From Melioribacter roseus (GTDB lineage Bacteria > Bacteroidota > Ignavibacteria > Ignavibacteriales > Melioribacteraceae): a DNA stretch of 64,000 nt. The position numbers and the translations under genes were made by a program. The notes under the pieces were generated by a model. That model had not been told where the DNA came from, made no database searches, and saw only the letters and a program-made list of their open reading frames with translations. Where the stretch lies: assembly GCA_020724265.1 (NCBI GenBank), contig DYHH01000003.1, forward strand, positions 180,682 to 244,681, given 5' to 3'. Shown here in pieces: positions 16,479-26,230 of this stretch (positions are counted from its first letter, which is position 1; the number at the start of each line of letters is the position of its first letter).

Positions 16479-17249
16479 TTGGGGCAGTTTTTTACAAGAA
16501 TTAAGTCTTTTTTTTCAAGAAATAATATCGGTAGTCAGGAGAAAAAACTTGAGAAAATTGTTATTGAAAAGACTAAACAAATAGAAAAATTCTTCGGCTT
16601 CAAAATAAATGATCCGCAATATTTTATTAAAGCATTAACTCACCGTTCTTATCTCGAAGTCATCCCACAATTAAAAAAATCGAATGAACGATTAGAGTTT
16701 TTAGGTGATTCGGTACTCAGTTTAGTTGTTTCCGATCATTTATTTGATACTTTTGAGGAAGAGGGAGAAGGTTTTCTAACTAAATACCGTGCACTTATGG
16801 TCGATAGGGATGCGCTTGCAAAAGCCGCAACCGATATGGGATTGAAGAATTTTATTTTATATGATACACGATTTGTAAATGGTTCTAATTCCGGAATAAA
16901 AACAATTTTAGCCGATGCTCTTGAAGCAGTTATTGGTGCAATTTATCTTGACCAAGGATTTCAAACTGCTCAGAAAGTTATTAATAAATGGATAATTGAA
17001 CCGAACACGCTTGATGGTAATTTACCCGCTGATAAAAATTTTAAAGGACAATTACTAGAAGCAGCACATGCTAAAGCATTAGGATCACCGATTTATAAAG
17101 TTGTTAGGGAGGAAGGGCCTGAACACGATAAAAAATTTACTGTTGAAGTTTTCGTTGACGGTAAGAATTATGGCATAGGTGAGGGAAAAAGTAAAAAAAG
17201 CGCAGAGCAATCTGCTGCAAAATATGCACTCCAATTTTTTGACCACTAA
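16479..17249 (+). CDS. rnc: ribonuclease III
   Basis: Double-strand-specific endoribonuclease for rRNA and mRNA processing. Seen: the signature NERLEFLGDSVLSLVV (about 68-83), DALEAVIGAIYLDQG (about 147-161), and a C-terminal dsRNA-binding domain ending GEGKSKKSAEQSAAKYALQF. The start is a TTG at 16479, as no in-frame ATG occurs before the conserved domain; it yields 256 residues, slightly long because of an extra basic N-terminal stretch. It ends the fatty-acid cluster, where rnc often follows fabF. Confidence 0.95.
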   Translation: MGQFFTRIKSFFSRNNIGSQEKKLEKIVIEKTKQIEKFFGFKINDPQYFIKALTHRSYLEVIPQLKKSNERLEFLGDSVLSLVVSDHLFDTFEEEGEGFLTKYRALMVDRDALAKAATDMGLKNFILYDTRFVNGSNSGIKTILADALEAVIGAIYLDQGFQTAQKVINKWIIEPNTLDGNLPADKNFKGQLLEAAHAKALGSPIYKVVREEGPEHDKKFTVEVFVDGKNYGIGEGKSKKSAEQSAAKYALQFFDH

Positions 17250-17338
17250 AAAATCATAATTTACCACACACTTTCCTTATCTGTCATTTCAAAGTAACTC
17301 TTTTTGCTTATATTTGATTCTCAAAATTCTTTTAATTA

Positions 17339-20263
17339 ATGGAAATCAAAAAAATAAAGCAAACAATTATGGAAAAATTTGAATTTTATGATCGTTTCGT
17401 TGACCGGCATATCGGTCCAAGTGAAGTTGAAATTAAAGAGATGTTAGAAGAACTTAATTTATCCTCAATTGATGAATTAATTGAAAAAACAGTACCAAAA
17501 GGGATTCGACTAAAAGAAAAATTGGATTTACCTGAAGCTCAAACCGAGTTTGATTTTATTCATCATCTAAAAAATATTGCTCAGAAGAACAAAGTATTTA
17601 AATCCTATATCGGTATGGGATATTATCCGACTATTACTCCGGGAGTTATTCAAAGAAATATTTTAGAAAATCCAGGATGGTACACTCAGTACACACCATA
17701 TCAAGCCGAGATTGCTCAAGGTAGATTGGAAGCGCTTATTAATTTTCAAACTATGGTTACTGATCTTACCGGAATGGAATTAGCAAATGCATCCTTACTT
17801 GATGAAGCAACAGCTGCCGCCGAAGCAATGGGAATGTTTTATTCACTTAGAAAAGGTAATAAGAAAAATGCAGATGTATTCTTGGCTGATATTAATACTT
17901 TCCCTCAAACACTCGATGTATTAAAAACTCGTTCGGAACCATTTAAAATTAAGCTGAATATTGAAGAAATTTCAGAAGACAAATTACTGGATGATGTGTT
18001 TGCAATTTTATTGCAATACCCTAATAATGATGGTGAAATTCATGATCTAACATGTATTATAAAACAAGCACATGAAAAAGGAATTTATGTAGTTGTTGCT
18101 GCTGATTTATTGAGCTTGGCATTACTAACACCTCCTGGAGAAATGGGTGCCGATGCAGTTGTCGGTTCGGCACAGAGATTCGGTGTCCCGATGGGATACG
18201 GTGGACCACATGCAGCTTATTTTGCTACTAAAGATGAATTTAAAAGACAAGTCCCGGGAAGAATTATCGGTGTTTCGATAGATACTCATAATCGACCTGC
18301 ATTTCGAATGGCTTTACAAACCCGTGAACAGCATATTAAGCGTGAAAAAGCTACCAGTAATATTTGTACAGCTCAAGTTTTGCTTGCAGTTATGGCCGGG
18401 ATGTATGCCGTTTATCATGGACCAAAAGGAATTAGAAAAATAGCGGAAAGAATTCATAACTATACATTACTCCTTAATTCTGCTATTAAAAAATTGGGAT
18501 TAAAGCAAACTAATGAATTCTTCTTCGATACTCTGAAAATAGATATAGGCACTGAAGAAATAAAAATAAGAATAAAAAAGTTAGCCGAACAAAGAGAAAT
18601 TAACTTCAGATACTTTGTAGATAACCATATTGGAATTTCACTTCATGAAAAAGTACAAATGCCGGATTTACAAGAAATTATTGATGTATTATCGGAAGCG
18701 CTTGAGAAAAATTCATTTGATGTAATTGAATTAGCTAACGAAGCAAATTCAAATTGGAATGAATATCTAATTAGAAAAAGCGAATACATGACTCATCCGA
18801 AATTCAATTCTTTTTACTCGGAACATGAAATGCTGCGTTATATTAAAAGTCTTGAAAAGAAAGACCTTTCATTAACAACATCAATGATTCCACTCGGTTC
18901 CTGTACTATGAAATTGAATGCTTCAACAGAAATGTTTGGAATATCCTGGCCTGAATTTGCAACTCTTCATCCGTTTGCTCCGAGAGAGCAAGCCACCGGT
19001 TATACTCAATTATTTGATGAGCTAGAAAATTATCTCAACAAGATAACCGGTTTTACTGCAACATCGTTACAGCCAAATTCCGGTGCACAAGGTGAGTATG
19101 CTGGATTAATGGTTATACGTGCATACCATAAAGATAGAGGGGATCACCATAGAAATGTTGTTTTAATTCCATCGTCCGCGCATGGAACAAACCCTGCAAG
19201 TGCTGTCATGGCAGGTGGGCAAGTTGTTGTAGTTAAATGTGATGACGAAGGAAATATTGATATCCCAGATCTTCGAGAAAAATCAGAAAAGTATAAAGAT
19301 AACTTATCCGCACTTATGGTTACCTATCCTTCTACCCATGGTGTTTTTGAAGAGGGAATAAAAGAAATTTGTGACATTGTTCATCAAAACGGCGGACTTG
19401 TTTATATGGATGGTGCGAACATGAATGCACAAGTTGGTTTGACTACCCCGGCTGAAATTGGTGCCGATGTTTGCCATCTTAATCTTCATAAAACTTTTAC
19501 AATCCCTCACGGTGGTGGTGGTCCGGGTATGGGTCCGATAGCAGTGAATGATAAACTTGCAAAATACTTACCCGGTCATTCGGTTATAAATATAAATAAA
19601 GAAAAATCTATTACTGCTGTTTCTGCTGCTCCATGGGGAAGCGCATCAATTTTAGTTATTTCTTATGCATATATTAAATTGATGGGGTCAGAGGGATTAA
19701 CAAAAGCGACAGAAATAGCAATTCTTAATGCAAATTACCTCAAAGCAAAATTATCTCCACACTATAAAGTTCTTTATAGCGGTAAAAATAATTTTGTTGG
19801 ACACGAATTGATTTTCGATTTACGCGAGTTCAAGTATTCGGTAAATATTGAAGCAGAAGATATTGCAAAGCGATTAATGGATTATAGTTATCATGCACCG
19901 ACAGTTTCTTTTCCGGTTCCCGGTACTTTTATGGTCGAACCTACGGAAAGTGAATCCAAAGCTGAGCTTGATAGATTTGTTGATGCGATGATCTCTATTA
20001 GAAATGAGATAAGAGAAATTGAAGAAGGCAAATCCGATAAAGAAGATAATGTATTAAAAAATTCTCCGCATATTGCCGAAGATTTGATTTCGGAAAATTG
20101 GAATCATTCTTACTCAAGAGAGAAAGCCGGATTTCCGCTTAACTGGATAAAAGAAAATAAGTTCTGGCCGGCGGTTGGAAGAGTTAATAATGCTTACGGA
20201 GATAGAAATCTTGTTTGTACTTGTCCTCCATTGGAAGAATATGAAGAAGAGGTAGTTTTATAA
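17339..20263 (+). CDS. gcvP: glycine dehydrogenase (decarboxylating), P protein
   Basis: PLP enzyme that decarboxylates glycine and passes the aminomethyl group to the lipoyl H protein. It is the fused form holding both homologous halves. Seen: FVDRHIGPS near the N-terminus and the PLP lysine in [19 protein letters not shown] (K718 counting from 17339). The N-terminus is ambiguous: ATG 17339 gives 974 residues, ATG 17369 gives 964 with the more usual short lead before RHIGPS. GcvT, GcvH and Lpd are not in this window. A possible promoter lies around 17309-17316. Confidence 0.96.
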   Translation: MEIKKIKQTIMEKFEFYDRFVDRHIGPSEVEIKEMLEELNLSSIDELIEKTVPKGIRLKEKLDLPEAQTEFDFIHHLKNIAQKNKVFKSYIGMGYYPTITPGVIQRNILENPGWYTQYTPYQAEIAQGRLEALINFQTMVTDLTGMELANASLLDEATAAAEAMGMFYSLRKGNKKNADVFLADINTFPQTLDVLKTRSEPFKIKLNIEEISEDKLLDDVFAILLQYPNNDGEIHDLTCIIKQAHEKGIYVVVAADLLSLALLTPPGEMGADAVVGSAQRFGVPMGYGGPHAAYFATKDEFKRQVPGRIIGVSIDTHNRPAFRMALQTREQHIKREKATSNICTAQVLLAVMAGMYAVYHGPKGIRKIAERIHNYTLLLNSAIKKLGLKQTNEFFFDTLKIDIGTEEIKIRIKKLAEQREINFRYFVDNHIGISLHEKVQMPDLQEIIDVLSEALEKNSFDVIELANEANSNWNEYLIRKSEYMTHPKFNSFYSEHEMLRYIKSLEKKDLSLTTSMIPLGSCTMKLNASTEMFGISWPEFATLHPFAPREQATGYTQLFDELENYLNKITGFTATSLQPNSGAQGEYAGLMVIRAYHKDRGDHHRNVVLIPSSAHGTNPASAVMAGGQVVVVKCDDEGNIDIPDLREKSEKYKDNLSALMVTYPSTHGVFEEGIKEICDIVHQNGGLVYMDGANMNAQVGLTTPAEIGADVCHLNLHKTFTIPHGGGGPGMGPIAVNDKLAKYLPGHSVININKEKSITAVSAAPWGSASILVISYAYIKLMGSEGLTKATEIAILNANYLKAKLSPHYKVLYSGKNNFVGHELIFDLREFKYSVNIEAEDIAKRLMDYSYHAPTVSFPVPGTFMVEPTESESKAELDRFVDAMISIRNEIREIEEGKSDKEDNVLKNSPHIAEDLISENWNHSYSREKAGFPLNWIKENKFWPAVGRVNNAYGDRNLVCTCPPLEEYEEEVVL

Positions 20264-20271
20264 AAGACGAA

Positions 20272-20676
20272 ATGAAACAGTATTGTGATATATTAAAAAA
20301 CACTAAGAAGATTGCAGTCTATGGAATTTCTCATGATCCAGCAAGAACAAGTAGAGAGATTGCAGAATATTTAGTAAGAAATGGTTTTGAGGTGGTGGGA
20401 GTTAATCCCGCCATCTCAGATGCAAACGGAATAAAAGTTTATCCAAATTTGCGTGATATTCCTTTTGAGGTAGATGTTGTAAATGTATTCCGGCGTTCTG
20501 AATTCATACCTGAATTAATAGACGATGTAATTGCAATTAAACCGAAAGCTCTATGGCTTCAGCAAGGAATTAGAAACGATGAAGCAGTTAAACCGGTTAT
20601 TGAAGCCGGGATAGAGACTGTGCAGGATACTTGTATTGCAGTAATGCATTCATTATGTAAAGCAAATCACAAATAA
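20272..20676 (+). CDS. CoA-binding protein (YccU-type)
   Basis: 134-residue Rossmann-fold protein of the CoA_binding_2 family. Seen: IAVYGISHDPARTSREIAEY (nucleotide loop), VVGVNP, and the C-terminal LWLQQGIRNDEA and DTCIAVMH. CoA or nucleotide binding is family knowledge; no substrate is known. It begins 8 bp after gcvP and may be co-transcribed. Confidence 0.9.
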   Translation: MKQYCDILKNTKKIAVYGISHDPARTSREIAEYLVRNGFEVVGVNPAISDANGIKVYPNLRDIPFEVDVVNVFRRSEFIPELIDDVIAIKPKALWLQQGIRNDEAVKPVIEAGIETVQDTCIAVMHSLCKANHK

Positions 20677-20684
20677 CCCGATTG

Positions 20685-22007
20685 ATGAGATTAATAATTA
20701 TTTTATTTTTTCTTACCCCGGTAATATTTGCCCAACCTGTCGACACTCTAAAATTAGTTGATAAGAATCAGTCTGCGGTAATTGATTCAATAAAAATTGA
20801 AGGAAATAATATTACCGAAGAGTTTATAATTCTTCGTGAATTGACAATTTCAGAAGGTTCGCGGGTAAACAAAGATTTGCTTCATTACAATCGTGAAAGA
20901 GTTTATAGTCTTGGATTGTTTAATTATGTTGATTTTCATTTGCTAAATAAAAACAATCAGATTAAGCTTATCATTAAAGTTTATGAGAAGTGGTATTTCT
21001 ATCCGCTCCCTTTTATGCATTTTAACGAAGGTAATTTTAAGAATCCGACATATGGAATTAATTTTAAGTTAGAAAACTTCAGAGGTAGGAATGAAACAAT
21101 AAGTGCATTCATTGCACTCGGTTACGATCCTTCGGTAAGATTAAGATATTACAATCCTGCGTTTTTATATGAAGAGGGAATAGAATTCGGGTTTGCCCTC
21201 GGTTATCAAGATTTTCAGAATAAAAGTATGCAAGCTGAATTAATAAATAAAGAAAACTTTGAATACACTATATACTCGGTTTCATTTTCTTTAAGTAAAA
21301 GATTTGATCAGTTCCATTCACTTTCAATTATACCGGGGTATTCATATCTCCAAACTGATATTCCAATATTCCCAAAAATAACTGCATCAAATGAATCCAT
21401 TGATAGAGTGATAAGCTTATCAATTCAATACACCTACGATTCAAGAGACTTAAAACAATTTCCACATTCGGGTTTACTTTCCATAGTAGAATTGCGACAT
21501 AAAGGTTTCGGTATCAAAAATATTTCATACAATATTTTTGGTTTTGATATAAGGCAGTATAATGAACTAATGGATGATCTTACAGCCCGCTGGCGAATGA
21601 ATTATAGAAATGCTTTCGGTGCAAACGTACCTTATTATGATTATTCTTTTTTAGGTTATGATGAATATGTAAGAGGAAACCGCTATAATAAAACCGAAGG
21701 GCTGCAGTATTTATTGGGTTCAATTGAGTTAAGTTATGCAATACTAAGTGAGTGGAACTTCAGTTTGGATTTACCTTTATTACCCAAAAATCTTACCTCT
21801 GCACGAATAGGTGTTAATTTTAATATCTTTGCTGATACCGGAATGACATTTGATAATACAGATGAAATAAATCTAAATAATTTTGTTTCAGGATACGGAT
21901 TTGGATTAAATATATTATTCTTACCGCATAATTCTATCCGTCTTGAATATGCATTTGACGAATATATGAATGGAGAATTTATCTTTGGACTCGGATTTTC
22001 CTTCTAA
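20685..22007 (+). CDS. outer-membrane beta-barrel protein with POTRA domain (BamA/TamA-like)
   Basis: 440-residue protein with a cleavable signal peptide (MRLIIILFFLTPVIFA, then QPVDT), one POTRA-like domain (about 30-110: SIKIEGNNITEEFIILRELT...) and an Omp85/D15-type barrel (about 125-440) of alternating strands that ends in FGLGFSF with the terminal aromatic residue typical of barrel proteins. It is much smaller than BamA (only one POTRA), so a TamA-like or accessory outer-membrane role is likelier. ATG at 20685 is preferred over the TTG three bases earlier. Substrate unknown. Confidence 0.8.
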   Translation: MRLIIILFFLTPVIFAQPVDTLKLVDKNQSAVIDSIKIEGNNITEEFIILRELTISEGSRVNKDLLHYNRERVYSLGLFNYVDFHLLNKNNQIKLIIKVYEKWYFYPLPFMHFNEGNFKNPTYGINFKLENFRGRNETISAFIALGYDPSVRLRYYNPAFLYEEGIEFGFALGYQDFQNKSMQAELINKENFEYTIYSVSFSLSKRFDQFHSLSIIPGYSYLQTDIPIFPKITASNESIDRVISLSIQYTYDSRDLKQFPHSGLLSIVELRHKGFGIKNISYNIFGFDIRQYNELMDDLTARWRMNYRNAFGANVPYYDYSFLGYDEYVRGNRYNKTEGLQYLLGSIELSYAILSEWNFSLDLPLLPKNLTSARIGVNFNIFADTGMTFDNTDEINLNNFVSGYGFGLNILFLPHNSIRLEYAFDEYMNGEFIFGLGFSF

Positions 22008-22043
22008 TTCTACTTTGATGTTTATGCTTTACTTATGCTACGG

Positions 22044-22092
22044 ATTCGCGAATTAGCGGCTTATGATTTTCTTTTTGCCGCAAATACGCTAA
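22044..22092. repeat. palindrome-rich intergenic element
   Basis: A 10-bp palindrome ATTCGCGAAT (22044-22053) runs directly into nested inverted repeats: TTAGCG (22053-22058) with CGCTAA (22087-22092), and GCGGC (22056-22060) with GCCGC (22077-22081). It could fold into a hairpin after the barrel-protein gene (terminator-like, but without a T tract) or be a copy of a dispersed palindromic repeat. The rest of 22008-22240 shows no gene. Confidence 0.35.
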
Positions 22093-22240
22093 AGATACTT
22101 TTTCGTATTATCTGTTATTAAGAATTTTGAGGTGACTCCAGAATCTTAAATTTATTGATTTTTATACATTGTCCTGCTACATTAATTTTATGTTTTCAAT
22201 AAGCAAGAGTTTGTTACGAAAATAAGCTGGATTATCTAAT

Positions 22241-22474
22241 TTGGATTTTGAAATCATTGGTAAAATCAAAGGTACAAAACAGATTGCAAGTGGTAGTTCT
22301 ATTAGAGAGCAAATACGTTTGAACAAAATGTATGGTGAAGGTCGTTGGCGAAAAATTAAAGGATATGCAAAGATTAGATTAAATTAAATGACGGGACAAT
22401 ACATAATGCTGAATTACATTGGTATGAAGCACACGGAATCGGCAAAAAATAATTCAAAATAAAATTTCCATTAA
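22241..22474 (+). pseudogene. broken small gene (5-bp duplication and stop)
   Basis: Reading from 22244 gives DFEIIGKIKGTKQIASGSSI...GRWRKIKGYAKIRLN and then stop TAA (22385-22387). The sequence at 22379-22388 is a tandem TTAAA duplication; removing five bases restores the frame to RLN-DGTIHNAELHWYEAHGIGKK. A further stop (22450-22452) stands where FKIKF follows. The restored WRK-KG...ELHWYEAHGIGKK...KIK pattern is recognisable from small hypothetical bacterial proteins, and I recall the segment as usually intact, so this looks like a recently inactivated gene. The start is not clear. It lies directly before an intact small gene with which it may have formed a pair. Confidence 0.65.
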
Positions 22475-22493
22475 TTGATTAATGAAGGGATAT

Positions 22494-22736
22494 ATGCAAA
22501 AAGAAAAAGTAAAAGAATTTAATTATGTGATTTGCCTAAACAATACTGATTATTCGGCTTCACTAGAAGTGGGTAAAATTTATCGAGCAATTCCGGATAA
22601 AAATGCAGAGAAACATGGATACTTAAGAATTGTTGATGAAAGTGGAGAAGACTATGCTTACTCTTCAGATAGATTCTCATCAATTAAATTACCTCAAATG
22701 GTTCAGGAAGCTTTATTTTCTACTTATACAGAATAA
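22494..22736 (+). CDS. small conserved hypothetical protein
   Basis: About 80 residues, with CLNNTDYSASLEVGKIYRAIPD, then GYLRIVDESGEDYAYSSDRF and a hydrophobic end LPQMVQEALFS. It resembles a family of small uncharacterised proteins (…SLE..KIY..IPD….R..DESGEDYLY…) known to me only as hypothetical. I favour the ATG at 22494 because GAAGGGA lies just before it; the ATG at 22482 would add four residues. It follows the broken small gene and precedes rsmE by 11 bp. No catalytic motif is visible. Confidence 0.7.
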   Translation: MQKEKVKEFNYVICLNNTDYSASLEVGKIYRAIPDKNAEKHGYLRIVDESGEDYAYSSDRFSSIKLPQMVQEALFSTYTE

Positions 22737-22747
22737 TTCAACTATAA

Positions 22748-23449
22748 ATGCACTTGACTAACATCGAATTATATTTTTCACTTTACACAACAGCTACTGT
22801 TGTTTCTATAGTTGGCGAAGAAGCTCATCATATAATGAAAGTTATGAGAAACACTGTCGGTGATGAAATTTATGTGACGAATGGAAATGGAAAAATTTTC
22901 AGAGTGGAAATTTCATCAACAGAGAAAAATGAAGTAAAAGGGAAAATTAAAGAAACATTTAGTTATGAAAATAAATTAAGCAGCTTTACTATTTGTATTC
23001 CACGATTAAGAAATTCAGATCGGTTTGAGTTTGCTCTCGAAAAATGTGTCGAATTAGGATTTACAAATTTTGTTGTTTTTGAATCTAACCGTACAATTGC
23101 TTCCGGTGATAAAACCTCCCGTTGGATGAAAATTGCAATAGCTGCTATGAAACAATCACTTCATAGTTATTTACCTCAGATAAAATATTTAAAAAAGTTT
23201 GAAGAGATTAATAATCTTGATGGAAGCAAAATAATTTTCGAACAAGGAGCTAATGAAATATTTTCATCGGCAATAACTAATTTTTCGAATGATAATAAAT
23301 ATGTCTTATTATTTGGACCGGAAGGGGGACTAACCGAGTCTGAAATTAATTTCATTCAACCAAGTCAAAAATATTCAATTACATCAAATAGATTACGAAC
23401 AGAAACTGCTGTAATTACAGTAGCCTCATTGATCAGTACAAATTATTAA
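22748..23449 (+). CDS. rsmE: 16S rRNA (uracil(1498)-N3)-methyltransferase
   Basis: SPOUT-fold enzyme methylating U1498 of 16S rRNA. Seen: the N-terminal PUA-like part (VVGEEAHHIMKVMRNTVGDEI), CVELGFTNFVVFESNRTIA, and the SAM-knot motifs LLFGPEGGLTESEINFI and ITSNRLRTETAVITVASLI. Length 233 is usual. It converges with punA, the two ends 15 bp apart. Confidence 0.93.
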   Translation: MHLTNIELYFSLYTTATVVSIVGEEAHHIMKVMRNTVGDEIYVTNGNGKIFRVEISSTEKNEVKGKIKETFSYENKLSSFTICIPRLRNSDRFEFALEKCVELGFTNFVVFESNRTIASGDKTSRWMKIAIAAMKQSLHSYLPQIKYLKKFEEINNLDGSKIIFEQGANEIFSSAITNFSNDNKYVLLFGPEGGLTESEINFIQPSQKYSITSNRLRTETAVITVASLISTNY

Positions 23450-23464
23450 TTTGTTATAAATACT

Positions 23465-24286
23465 TTAAAGAATTGAAATCGTTTTCTTAATTAATCTTTC
23501 AAACATTACTTTTGATTTCTCTGCAGTTTCCATTACTTCTTGATGAGATAGTTTTTGAGGAGATATTCCCGCAGCATGATTTGTGATTAAGGAAATGGCA
23601 CCGACCTTCATTCCTAATTTTATTGCAAATATTGCTTCATGAACAGTTGACATTCCTACTGCATCAATTCCAAAATTTGCATACATTTTTATTTCTGCAG
23701 GACTTTCATAGCTGGAACCTTTAGTTAAAATGTATGTTCCTTCTTTCAATATTATTTTTTCGCTAATCGCTGCTTCTCTTATTATATTGTTAACCACTGA
23801 AGAAGGGAAGTCCAACAATTTATTTCTTTCTTCGATTGTTGCGAGTCCTAATAGATTTGTTATTTCTTTTTTTATGTTGATAGAATTTACATCCAAGATT
23901 AACATTAAATCACCGGGACTAAAGTTAGGATTAACGCCTCCGGCTGCATTTGTAAGAATAACAACTTCACAACCAAGTTCTTTAGCAATTAAAACCGGCA
24001 AAACACAATCCGAAAGAGGATAACCTTCATATATGTGAATCCTCCCTTGGAAAATCAGCAATTCTTTATCTGTATATTTTGAGAAATGAATGTATCCCTT
24101 ATGTCCTTCAACTGTAGATTTGGGATAACTTGGTAAAGAATCAGTAGGTATGGATTTCAAGGTATTTACTTTTTCGGCAAAATCACCCAACCCGCTTCCT
24201 AAAATCAAAGCTATTTTTGGTTTGAAAGGGGCTTCGGATTTTACTTTATCCAAAATGGGGCGGTATTTTTCATTCAAAGTTATCAT
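23465..24286 (-). CDS. punA: purine-nucleoside phosphorylase
   Basis: Cleaves inosine/guanosine with phosphate to base plus ribose-1-phosphate. Seen: ILGSGLGDFAEKV (phosphate loop), GHKGYIHFSKY, LTNAAGGVNPNFSPGDLMLI and the terminal IDAVGMSTVHEAIFAIKLGM with SLITNHAAGI. This is the trimeric, mammalian-type PNP family; 273 residues is normal. It starts one base after the nucleoside transporter stop and is the last gene of the cdd-tdk-transporter-punA salvage run. Confidence 0.95.
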   Translation of the reverse strand: MITLNEKYRPILDKVKSEAPFKPKIALILGSGLGDFAEKVNTLKSIPTDSLPSYPKSTVEGHKGYIHFSKYTDKELLIFQGRIHIYEGYPLSDCVLPVLIAKELGCEVVILTNAAGGVNPNFSPGDLMLILDVNSINIKKEITNLLGLATIEERNKLLDFPSSVVNNIIREAAISEKIILKEGTYILTKGSSYESPAEIKMYANFGIDAVGMSTVHEAIFAIKLGMKVGAISLITNHAAGISPQKLSHQEVMETAEKSKVMFERLIKKTISIL

Positions 24287-24287
24287 A

Positions 24288-25640
24288 TTAAAAAAGAATT
24301 CCAGCTAAAGTTGCCGTCATTAAAGTGGCCAATGTTCCGCCAATAACTGCTTTTATTCCAAGTGATGCAATATCTGTCCCACGATTGGGAGCAAGTGGAG
24401 TTATACCTCCCAACTGAATTGCTATTGAACTAAAATTTGCAAATCCGCACAAGGCATAAGTAGCCATTACTATTGCTTTCTCGTTTACTAATGACTTAAT
24501 TTCGATTAATCGGCTCATATCAAAATATGCAACAAATTCGTTTAGTACTACTTTAGTCCCGATTAAGCTTCCAAATTCAAGTGCGTTTTCCCAAGGCACT
24601 CCTATCGCAAAAGCCAAAAACTGGAGCACGAGCCCAAATAATAATTGCATACTTAATGGTTTTCCGAATTCTGTTTCAAAGAATGCATTCACTCCAAATA
24701 AATCACCAATTCCAATCAAGATATAATTAACTAAAGCTATTAAAGCTATAAAAGCAATTAACATAGCGCCAACATTTAAAGCTAATTTCAAACCATCACC
24801 GGCACCAACTGCAGCAGATTCGATAAAGTTGGAAGCATTTTTCTCAATATTTACTTTTACATCTCCTTTTGTTTCAGGTACTTGAGTTTCTGGAAAAATT
24901 ACTTTAGAAATTACTAGAGCAGCCGGAGCAGCCATCACACTTGCTCCTAATAAATGAGTTGCAAACATTAGCTGAGCTTCTTGAAGAGGTAATCCCATAG
25001 ATTGCGAAAATGAATGTCCCAACATTTGAATATATGCTGCCATTACACCCCCGGCAATCGTTGCCATTCCACCGGTCATTATGGTTAACAATTCACTTTT
25101 TGTTAATCCTTTTAGAAATGGTTTTATCATCAATGGTGCTTCGGTTTGACCAACGAAAATATTAGCAGTAACAGAAAGAGATTCTGCTCCGCTTGTGCCC
25201 ATTAATTTAGCCATTATCCAAGCCATCCCTTGAACAACTCTTTGCATAACTCCGAGATAATATAAAATCGACATCAAGCTGGCAAAGAATATAATAGTCG
25301 GCAATACCTGAAATGCAAAGAACATTCCGAGACTTCCTTCTTGTCCCGGACTAATAGCCAAATCACCAAATACAAACTGAGCACCTTCACCGGTAAAATT
25401 TAAAACAAGTACAAAGAAACTACTAACCCATCTAAAAAAATCTTTAGGCCAACCGAGAGGGGCAAAGAATTCTCCGAGGGATTCGCCTTTGATAATTAGA
25501 ATGGCAAATAAAAGTTGTAAACCCAAACCGGTAATTACCAATCTCCAATTAACTTTTGATTTGTTATTTGATAATAGAAATGCAATTCCAATAAGTACGG
25601 CTATTCCGATGATACCTCGTAAGATTGCAATAAAATCCAT
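24288..25640 (-). CDS. nupC: concentrative nucleoside transporter (NupC/CNT family)
   Basis: Cation-coupled nucleoside importer of 450 residues with about ten hydrophobic segments. Seen: the substrate/ion motif GQTEAPLMIKPFL, GGMATIAGGVMAAYI and ANFSSIAIQLGGITPLAPNR near the C-terminus, all CNT hallmarks. It is flanked by tdk (9 bp) and punA (1 bp), so imported nucleosides can be phosphorylated, deaminated or phosphorolysed by its neighbours. The symbol follows the CNT family rather than a proven ion specificity. Confidence 0.93.
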   Translation of the reverse strand: MDFIAILRGIIGIAVLIGIAFLLSNNKSKVNWRLVITGLGLQLLFAILIIKGESLGEFFAPLGWPKDFFRWVSSFFVLVLNFTGEGAQFVFGDLAISPGQEGSLGMFFAFQVLPTIIFFASLMSILYYLGVMQRVVQGMAWIMAKLMGTSGAESLSVTANIFVGQTEAPLMIKPFLKGLTKSELLTIMTGGMATIAGGVMAAYIQMLGHSFSQSMGLPLQEAQLMFATHLLGASVMAAPAALVISKVIFPETQVPETKGDVKVNIEKNASNFIESAAVGAGDGLKLALNVGAMLIAFIALIALVNYILIGIGDLFGVNAFFETEFGKPLSMQLLFGLVLQFLAFAIGVPWENALEFGSLIGTKVVLNEFVAYFDMSRLIEIKSLVNEKAIVMATYALCGFANFSSIAIQLGGITPLAPNRGTDIASLGIKAVIGGTLATLMTATLAGILF

Positions 25641-25649
25641 AGAATTTCC

Positions 25650-26228
25650 TTATTCAGATTCGGGAATATAATGACATTTTCTACATCTAGCTTCGTAACT
25701 ATCCGAAGCACCAACTAACACTCTATCTTGAGATTTGATTTTTCTTTGTGTTCTATCTGCTGGGTTTCCGCAATTAACACAAATTGCTAAGGTTTTTGTA
25801 ATGTATTCGGCAACGGCTAATAGCTGAGGCATTGGTTCAAATGGTATTCCTCTGTAATCTTGATCGAGTCCTGCTACAAGCACTCTTTTTCCGCTGTCTG
25901 CTAATTTATTACATACTTCAACAAGATCGCTTTCATAAAACTGAGCTTCATCAATACCGATTACTTGAGCATCTTGTGAGAGTTCCAAAATTTCTTGAGC
26001 TGATGTTACTACTTCAGAAGGGAGGGATTGTTCACTATGAGAAACAATTTTGTTCTCGGCATAACGATTATCAATCTTAGGTTTGAAAATTTTTACTCTT
26101 TGTTTTGCAATTTGTGCCCGGCGTAAACGTCTTATTAATTCTTCTGTTTTTCCGCTGAACATACAACCGGCAATTACTTCAATCCATCCGGTTTCTTTTG
26201 GTGTTGAGTGAGGTTGAAATTCCATCAT
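25650..26228 (-). CDS. tdk: thymidine kinase
   Basis: ATP-dependent phosphorylation of thymidine (salvage). Seen: P-loop GCMFSGKT (21-28), the DEAQFYESD Walker B motif (about 94), the lasso region, and a structural zinc site from [13 protein letters not shown] and CRKCHY near the C-terminus (type II TK1-like). Length 192 is usual. It starts two bases after cdd. Confidence 0.96.
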   Translation of the reverse strand: MMEFQPHSTPKETGWIEVIAGCMFSGKTEELIRRLRRAQIAKQRVKIFKPKIDNRYAENKIVSHSEQSLPSEVVTSAQEILELSQDAQVIGIDEAQFYESDLVEVCNKLADSGKRVLVAGLDQDYRGIPFEPMPQLLAVAEYITKTLAICVNCGNPADRTQRKIKSQDRVLVGASDSYEARCRKCHYIPESE

Positions 26229-26230
26229 AA

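Noticed and set aside
17309-17316. TATATTTG before gcvP as a Bacteroidota-type -7 promoter element
   Set aside because: It fits TANNTTTG, but the matching -33 TTTG box is poor and it is unknown whether this lineage uses that sigma consensus, so it is only mentioned, not listed as a feature.
17250-17338. Glycine riboswitch before gcvP
   Set aside because: The 89-bp gap is too short and AT-rich and shows no tandem glycine-aptamer pattern.
22008-22043. Extension of the decayed gene or of the barrel-protein gene
   Set aside because: The barrel protein ends in the usual aromatic residue and no protein-like frame continues through this stretch.
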